A stretch of 64,000 nucleotides of DNA from Sipunculus nudus (Eukaryota > Annelida > Sipuncula > Golfingiida > Sipunculidae), in assembly GCA_026874595.1 (NCBI GenBank), contig CM049318.1:62034250-62098249 (forward strand). Reading direction: 5' to 3'. The translations under genes were made by a program, and so were the position numbers. Positions 59,110 through 64,000 of the stretch are shown piece after piece; position 1 is the stretch's first letter, and each line of letters starts with the position of its first letter. The notes beneath the pieces were generated by a model. It ran no database searches and was not told the origin of the DNA. It saw only the letters and a program-made list of their open reading frames with translations.

Positions 59110-59570
59110 GACAAAAACATTCCGCCTTGTGTTTAGTCGACACCCACAAGTTCGTCCCTCACAATTTATTTATTAAAGTGGCTTGTACAATATTTCCAAA
59201 ACTCGAAACATTACAAATCACATGCAAGGTACCAAACCCTCAGTGGGGTTTTTAAGACACTCCATAACTAAAAAATAAATGAAACTTACGTTGGATTAAA
59301 TATGTGTGACTGTCTTACATCCCATGCTGTGAATAAATATTTCTGCTTAGCATGATTTGATTACAAAAATACAATTTTTTCCTGCACAGCCATCTTATTG
59401 ATATCATTATTCTCGGGACAAACACTATTATAGAGTAATGATCAAGGCACATTTTATAATGGACACTGGAAAACAAAATGAATCTCATCTTCGAACTCGC
59501 TATCATTACAATATTGACTAATTCTTTCTATAAGCTTCCGTAATTTACAAGAAGTAGAATCATAAGTATT
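59110..59570 (-). pseudogene. LINE C-terminal fragment
   Basis: On the minus strand near 59,450-59,515 the translation gives SEFEDEIHFVFQCPL, the same ED-E-H-F-x-C-P pattern as in the LINE fragment at 51.3-51.5 kb. Stops follow. It abuts a + strand fragment (58,190-59,060) in tail-to-tail orientation. Confidence 0.5.
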
Positions 59571-59618
59571 ATGGATGCGACCAGTTTCTCCCCATCACAC
59601 ACTTACACACACAGAGCG

Positions 59619-59660
59619 CCCCCCCCCCCCCCCCCCCAAACTTTTTACCCCCCCCCCCAT
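59619..59660. repeat. Poly-C tract
   Basis: Nineteen C in a row (59,619-59,637) and a second run of about 11 after AAACTTTTTA. Error-prone for sequencing. No gene here; 59,661-59,960 shows nothing further. Confidence 0.9.
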
Positions 59661-59960
59661 TTTTACCCCGCCCCTTAAAGAGTGCCCCCTTTTCAAATAA
59701 AATCATATCTTACTTGAATAAATAAAAACAAAAGCCAGTAGCATGTGTAAAAACTTTAATATAATACAATAGCAGAGGGCCTGCTTCCATGAAGCAGAAA
59801 TGGCCATATTCACCCGGTGTGGGCCGATACTTTATAGGACTCACAGGGGACCTAAAATATGCGGTATAGGTCCCGAACATTTTTTTTGTGCTCGAACAAG
59901 TAAGAACTATCTTGATATACCTAAAAAAATAATTCTGGTCAGGTTGGGCTATATGTAGGT

Positions 59961-60419
59961 TAGAGGGACCTATTTCCGGGTCCGGTCAGGGTCAGCCCAA
60001 TTTGTGGCGTCAAGAGTCAGCGGGCATTAAATATGCAGGGCAGCAGAAAATTTCAGAGAAAAAAATTTTCAGGATGCATACAATATGTATGGCAGGTGGG
60101 TGATAGGAGAAATTAAATAAATAAAAAAATAGCAGGGCTGGCCTTTTTTTTTGTTTATGCTGGAGGGGATTGAAAGTTGTATATGCGATTCCTGGAAATG
60201 TCTTGACAGGTGGCGACAGCTAATGGACAGTTTGAAAAAGCTGTAGATTTCTGTCATATACCGCGAAAATGAGATACTGAACCCCCTGTTTTCACGGAAC
60301 AAAATAAAAGTGCAGGAGGTGAGCATGATTTTGATATATCACATGATGCCAAACACTCGATAGAAAAAACATGTGCATCTTATATGATACTATATAGGGC
60401 CTGGAAATAGGTCCCTTTA
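59961..60419. mobile_element. Possible MITE, ~455 bp
   Basis: AGGGACCTATTTCC (59,964-59,977) is matched by a perfect inverted copy GGAAATAGGTCCCT (60,403-60,416). The match extends imperfectly to about 24 bp (GGGTCC against GGCCC inside), and TTA/TAA lies at the outer edges. No long ORF. The superfamily is not assigned and it may be coincidental. Confidence 0.4.
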
Positions 60420-60713
60420 AGGGGGAACTTGACACTTTACTGGCGCCCCCCTACCGATGACACTGCAAATTAAAAATATCTTGTGGAATTATATTGTCAT
60501 GAGGCTACATATTTTACCGTTTGTGACTGTTGAGAAAAGTAACTAGGAAGAACAATAATTGTAGGAATGCTCAGTGTAACAGTTTTATTTAGTTATTTTT
60601 TTTATATAATACCAAATTTTTTACATAGAAATTTTCAAACAGAATATCACCAGAAGAGGCTCAATTGCAGAAATATACCAACGGCTATCTTGTCAATTGT
60701 CAGTTTTGACAGT
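60420..60713. other. No recognised feature
   Basis: AT-rich spacer between the possible MITE and the 3' end of the LINE. Nothing supportable. Confidence 0.5.
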
Positions 60714-60741
60714 TAAGATAAGATAAGATAAGATAAGATAA
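60714..60741. repeat. (AAGAT)n tail of the LINE
   Basis: About five repeats of AAGAT on the + strand, TTATC-type on the LINE strand. Short 3' microsatellite tails are usual in CR1/L2-type LINEs, so this marks the 3' end of the element. Confidence 0.8.
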
Positions 60742-60959
60742 CATTTATTAGCCTTCAGTTCCAGGAATTTGTCGTTGACTTGCAATTCATTACATAAAAA
60801 ATAAATAAGTAAATAGATAGATAAATACATAAAAATAATACATAAAAATACATAAAAATCACACATAACATATTGACTATGCATGTAAAATTAAGCATGT
60901 AAAAATGATAAAAACAGATAATTCTGCAGGTAAAACACATAATTCAAAACATTAAATTT

Positions 60960-62213
60960 CTAAGAGGGTTGTGAGTTAAAAAGTTTAATACTGTGTGGTA
61001 CGAGAGATTTTTTAAAACGAGTTGTTCTGCAGAATATTGTATCTAGGCGTTTACTTGAAGGTAAAAAACGGAACTCTGAATATAGGGGATGTGTTGTGTC
61101 ATTCATGACCTTAGATATGAAGGCCATTGTTTTGGTTTCACAGATTTCCTGGTGTGTGGCAAGAGAAGTACCAGTTATTCTACTACTTCTCTTCCTGGTA
61201 TTATTCAACTGTTTCTTTAACTTTTCAGATATATTTGTAAACCAGCACTCCAGTGAATAAGTAAGGACACTAGAAATTACTGAATTATAAAACATGGTTA
61301 TTATGGTTTTGTCAATATTAAGCTTTCTTAGATAATAAAGGTAATATAATCTTTTGTTTGCTTTCTTGGATTGATTCAACACATTTTCTTTCCAATTCAG
61401 ATTTCTGTCAATAATACATCCTAAGTATTTATAATTTTTTACAATATCAACATCTTCATTTTTGATAGCAACTGGGGTAATTACAGATTTTGATCTCCTA
61501 AAATCAAAGACTACTTCTTTAGTCTTCTTTACATTTAACTGAAGGTAGTGTTCCTCACACCAACCAGTCACATATTGAATGGTTTTCCTGTAGAGCGATT
61601 CATCATTCTTGTGTATCAGGCCTAGAATGACAGTGTCGTCTGCATATTTGATAATTTTACAATCTGAAAGGCTCACAGACAAATTATTTGTATATAGAAT
61701 AAAAAGGACTGCTGACAGAACACAGCCTTGTGGAGCACCAGTATTTATGATTATATCTGAAGAAGTTTCTTTGCTTGTTCTAACATGTTGTCTTCTATCC
61801 GAGAGAAAATTTAGAATCCATAGACAGTAGGAAGGAGGAATGTTATATCTACAGAGCTGATTGATCATAATGTGTGGCTGTATTGTATTGAAGGGTGAAG
61901 AATAATCAATGAAAAGTGATCTGGCATAATTTCTGGGGTCCCTGTCTAAGAGTTGATAAATATAATGAGTTAATGTGGCAATTGCGTCGCTTGTGCATCT
62001 GTTGGATGAATATGCAAACTGATGTTGATCTAGCATTGGTTTAACAATTGGAAGTAATTTATTAAGAACTATTCGCTCCAAAGATTTTGCGAGAATAGAT
62101 GATAGTGCAACAGGCCTAAGATCATTCATCACTTTAGGAGAGTTATTTATGGCGACTGGAATTATTTCTGCGGTCTTCCATAATTTTGGTAGTTTACATA
62201 AGGAGAGAGACAA
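60960..62213 (-). CDS. LINE reverse transcriptase (417 residues, in second frame)
   Basis: Continues the polyprotein from the overlap at 62,194-62,213; there is no true start codon here. RT motifs in order: LPKLWKTAEIIPV and NDLRPVALSSILAKSLERIV, QFAYSSNRCTSDAI, FIDYSSPFNTI (motif A; Pro replaces the usual Ala), NTGAPQGCVLSAVLFILYTN, IKYADDTVILGL (catalytic Asp pair), LQLNVKKTKEVVFDFRR and NYKYLGCIID. The tail reads LSECWF-like YSLECWFTNISEKLKK then LPSSKRLDTIFCRTTRFKKS and LFNSQPS, a normal C-terminus for this LINE group. No internal stops, so the domain could be functional if the frameshift is an error. Confidence 0.85.
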   Translation of the reverse strand: MSLSLCKLPKLWKTAEIIPVAINNSPKVMNDLRPVALSSILAKSLERIVLNKLLPIVKPMLDQHQFAYSSNRCTSDAIATLTHYIYQLLDRDPRNYARSLFIDYSSPFNTIQPHIMINQLCRYNIPPSYCLWILNFLSDRRQHVRTSKETSSDIIINTGAPQGCVLSAVLFILYTNNLSVSLSDCKIIKYADDTVILGLIHKNDESLYRKTIQYVTGWCEEHYLQLNVKKTKEVVFDFRRSKSVITPVAIKNEDVDIVKNYKYLGCIIDRNLNWKENVLNQSKKANKRLYYLYYLRKLNIDKTIITMFYNSVISSVLTYSLECWFTNISEKLKKQLNNTRKRSSRITGTSLATHQEICETKTMAFISKVMNDTTHPLYSEFRFLPSSKRLDTIFCRTTRFKKSLVPHSIKLFNSQPS

Positions 62214-63966
62214 TTGAAAAATGTGATGTATGTGTGAAGGACAAACAATTTCTACAGGTTTTAATTAATCTGCCACTGATTTTGTCGGGTCCACCGGCTT
62301 TCTTTACATTAATCTTACTTAAGACTTTGTTTACATCAGTTACATCAGTAAGGATGCCATCATCACATGATTCTAAATTTGCTCTCAGACTGCTCCGAAT
62401 GTCATCATTTTCTTTTGAGAAGTCACTTTCATCAAAACGTGCATTGAATGTATTTAATTTGTCAGCATAGCCATTTTCAGCAAACAGTGAGCATTCTTTC
62501 TTGCTTTTAGTTATCCCAGTTAATTCCTGAAGACCCTTCCAAGCATCTTTTGATTGAAACAGTTTTTCTACTTTCTTTTTATATTGTTGTTCGGCTTTCT
62601 CAATGGCAGAATCAGTTTCTTTTTGTAAGTCATATCTGTTATCTGAATTGCTTGTGAAGGCTTGGTGCTTACATACAATAAGTTTCCTTCGATCACTATT
62701 AATCCAAGGTTTGTTATAAGGGTAAATCTTAATGGTTTTAGTGGGTACCAGCATGTCTTCACAAAATGATATATAACTAGACACAGTTTCAGTAAGTTCA
62801 TCTAAATCATATGAAGTGTCAATGAACATCTGCCAGTCTGTTAGATCAAAACATGTTTGTAGGGTCTCATAGGCTTCCTTTGAGTTCACTTTAATATTAA
62901 TTTCACGTGGTTTCAGCATTTGAAGTTTACGTCTGTAAGTAGGTTGCATATAGATCATATTATGGTCACTATTTTTTAGTGGAGGACCTTGAACACATTT
63001 ATAAGCAGATTTAATATTACAATAAAATAAGTCCAGTTTCTGGTGACCTCTTGTGTTACAGTTCACGTACTGTGTGTAGTTTGGTAGTGCTTGATCAAGA
63101 TCACAGTGGTTCATATCTCCGAGTACAATATGCAGAGCTTGTGGTTTCTTTTCTTTTAATTGGGCAACAATATCGTGTATCTTCTTTGATGCGATGTCTT
63201 TCTCAGCACTGGGGGGAATGTAAACAACTGTGAGAGATATATTGGTAAACTCTCTAGGTAGGTATGAAGAACGTAGGCTCACTGATAGGGCTTCAAGGTC
63301 TGGTGAACATATACTAGACTTGACGGTTATATTCTGACACCATCTGTTATTAATATAAAGAGCTACACCACCGCCTCTTGATTTATTAGAGTCCTGGGTT
63401 CTGTCTTGTCTTAATAAGGTAAAATAAGGAATGTTCAAGAATGTGTCAGATATATTTTGGTTCAGCCATAATTCCGTTAATGCAATGCAACAAGCCTCTC
63501 GATATTGATAAAGAAATCGGCAGTTTGCACGGAGTTTGTCAATCTTTGAGCTGAGTGAACGGACGTTACCAAATGTTATTGTGGGCACAAACGGTTTAGT
63601 ACTGCATCTTCTCCTTAACCTGACTCTTACTCCACCTCTCCTGCCACGTGGTCTTCTTCTAATCTTTTCGCATTCTTCCGGAAGTATACTTATATCAAAC
63701 TTATTGTTAGAATGTGAGAGTTTGTTGTGAAGTTGATGAAGGTCACTAGCTGAATAACGAATATGTACTCCATTATCGCCCAAAAGCGGCATTCCAGTTC
63801 CAGTAAACACAAGAAAGGCGATAATCATACAGACTAAAAGTACATACTTTGAAAGCTGAATTGGTGTGCTTCGTCTTGTATAATGCCCGACATATATAAA
63901 ATATAAAAAATATAAACAATTCAAATTGCAAAGTCGACGTCGCCGCTGTGCAGCGCCATCTAGCAC
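62194..63966 (-). CDS. LINE endonuclease and N-terminal RT (590 residues)
   Basis: The enzyme nicks target DNA to start reverse transcription. Residues about 41-56 form an unexpected hydrophobic segment (YVLLVCMIIAFLVF). Residues 100-120 are Arg-rich (RRRPRGRRGGVRVRLRRR). The endonuclease runs from about 130 to 345 with TFGNVRSL (Asn), TELWLNQ (Glu), VVYIPPSAEKD, LGDMNHCDLD (Asp, Asn), KLDLFYCN and NSDHNMIY (Ser-Asp-His), so all catalytic residues are kept. A linker and the RT start (KINVKKAGGPDKISGRLIKT) follow. It ends out of frame at 62,194, where a base change in a short T run (about 62,216-62,220) breaks the join to RT. The start codon is uncertain; ORF1 was not found. Confidence 0.85.
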   Translation of the reverse strand: MLDGAAQRRRRLCNLNCLYFLYFIYVGHYTRRSTPIQLSKYVLLVCMIIAFLVFTGTGMPLLGDNGVHIRYSASDLHQLHNKLSHSNNKFDISILPEECEKIRRRPRGRRGGVRVRLRRRCSTKPFVPTITFGNVRSLSSKIDKLRANCRFLYQYREACCIALTELWLNQNISDTFLNIPYFTLLRQDRTQDSNKSRGGGVALYINNRWCQNITVKSSICSPDLEALSVSLRSSYLPREFTNISLTVVYIPPSAEKDIASKKIHDIVAQLKEKKPQALHIVLGDMNHCDLDQALPNYTQYVNCNTRGHQKLDLFYCNIKSAYKCVQGPPLKNSDHNMIYMQPTYRRKLQMLKPREINIKVNSKEAYETLQTCFDLTDWQMFIDTSYDLDELTETVSSYISFCEDMLVPTKTIKIYPYNKPWINSDRRKLIVCKHQAFTSNSDNRYDLQKETDSAIEKAEQQYKKKVEKLFQSKDAWKGLQELTGITKSKKECSLFAENGYADKLNTFNARFDESDFSKENDDIRSSLRANLESCDDGILTDVTDVNKVLSKINVKKAGGPDKISGRLIKTCRNCLSFTHTSHFSIVSLLM

Positions 63967-64000
63967 CTAGTTGCAAGTAGATGACAAAAAAAAGAGCATA

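Larger units (their letters stand above)
60714..63966 (-). mobile_element. L2/Rex1-like LINE, nearly complete ORF2
   Basis: A 3.25-kb minus-strand non-LTR retrotransposon with APE-type endonuclease, reverse transcriptase, a short 3' region and a microsatellite tail. The two open frames (62,194-63,966 and 60,960-62,213) overlap by 20 bases and are separated by a single frameshift, so this is the youngest-looking element in the window. The 5' end may continue beyond 63,966. The L2/Rex1 assignment rests on the FIDYSS-x-FNTI and NTGAPQGCVLS wording, which I recall from fish and mollusc elements. Confidence 0.85.

Overview
This window is metazoan nuclear DNA, most likely from a lophotrochozoan and probably a mollusc. 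It is AT-rich, contains spliced coding exons with GT/AG introns, and is crowded with animal transposon types: DIRS-type tyrosine-recombinase retroelements, L2/Rex1-like, Tx1/L1-like and Jockey/CR1-like LINEs, a solo LTR, TIR elements and MITEs, and tandem satellite-like repeats with tails such as GGACGGAC or TCTGTCTG. The species cannot be fixed from the sequence alone. No prokaryotic operon, CRISPR array or rRNA is visible.

The one host gene I can support is an opsin on the + strand. It is split into three recognised exons at 25,627-25,751 (TM3), 33,159-33,455 (TM4, disulfide loop, TM5) and 40,304-40,621 (TM6, TM7, tail, stop). Splice phases match at both introns. The exons encoding the N-terminus, TM1 and TM2 were not found and probably lie upstream of the window. 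The retinal lysine is present, but His and Ser occupy the two usual counterion positions, DRY is replaced by YRC, NPxxY is replaced by SPLVY, and an 11-C run in the middle exon shifts the frame by one base.

Layout: 0.4-6.2 kb holds three head-to-tail copies of a large composite repeat, built of ~330-bp units that carry CTCF-like motifs and interrupted by a solo LTR. The stretch 7.4-9.1 kb holds other dispersed repeats. Decayed LINE pieces lie at 9.6-12.0 kb, and a second LTR-like copy, a tRNA-like SINE head and a tandem array at 12.9-15.0 kb. A Tourist-like MITE is at 16.3 kb, and duplicated RecQ-like fragments at 17.3-18.5 kb. A nearly complete but broken DIRS element runs on the minus strand at 18.7-23.4 kb. 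A TIR element lies at 24.1-24.9 kb. The first visible opsin intron (25.8-33.2 kb) is dominated by a 5.7-kb minisatellite of ~118 copies of a 48-bp unit. The second (33.5-40.3 kb) holds dispersed repeats, including a fourth copy of the composite repeat.

Downstream of the opsin, 40.9-45.0 kb is a DIRS element split by a Tx1-like LINE. At 47.6-50.3 kb there is a 2.7-kb TIR transposon whose empty-site paralogue is also in the window. A LINE fragment interrupted by a second MITE copy follows at 50.9-52.1 kb. Satellite-like families with a GGTGGCGCCACC palindrome fill 52.1-55.9 kb, LINE scraps lie at 58.2-59.6 kb, and a near-intact L2/Rex1-like LINE occupies the minus strand at 60.7-64.0 kb. Very long open frames at 26-32 kb are artefacts of the repeat length being divisible by three and are not annotated as genes.
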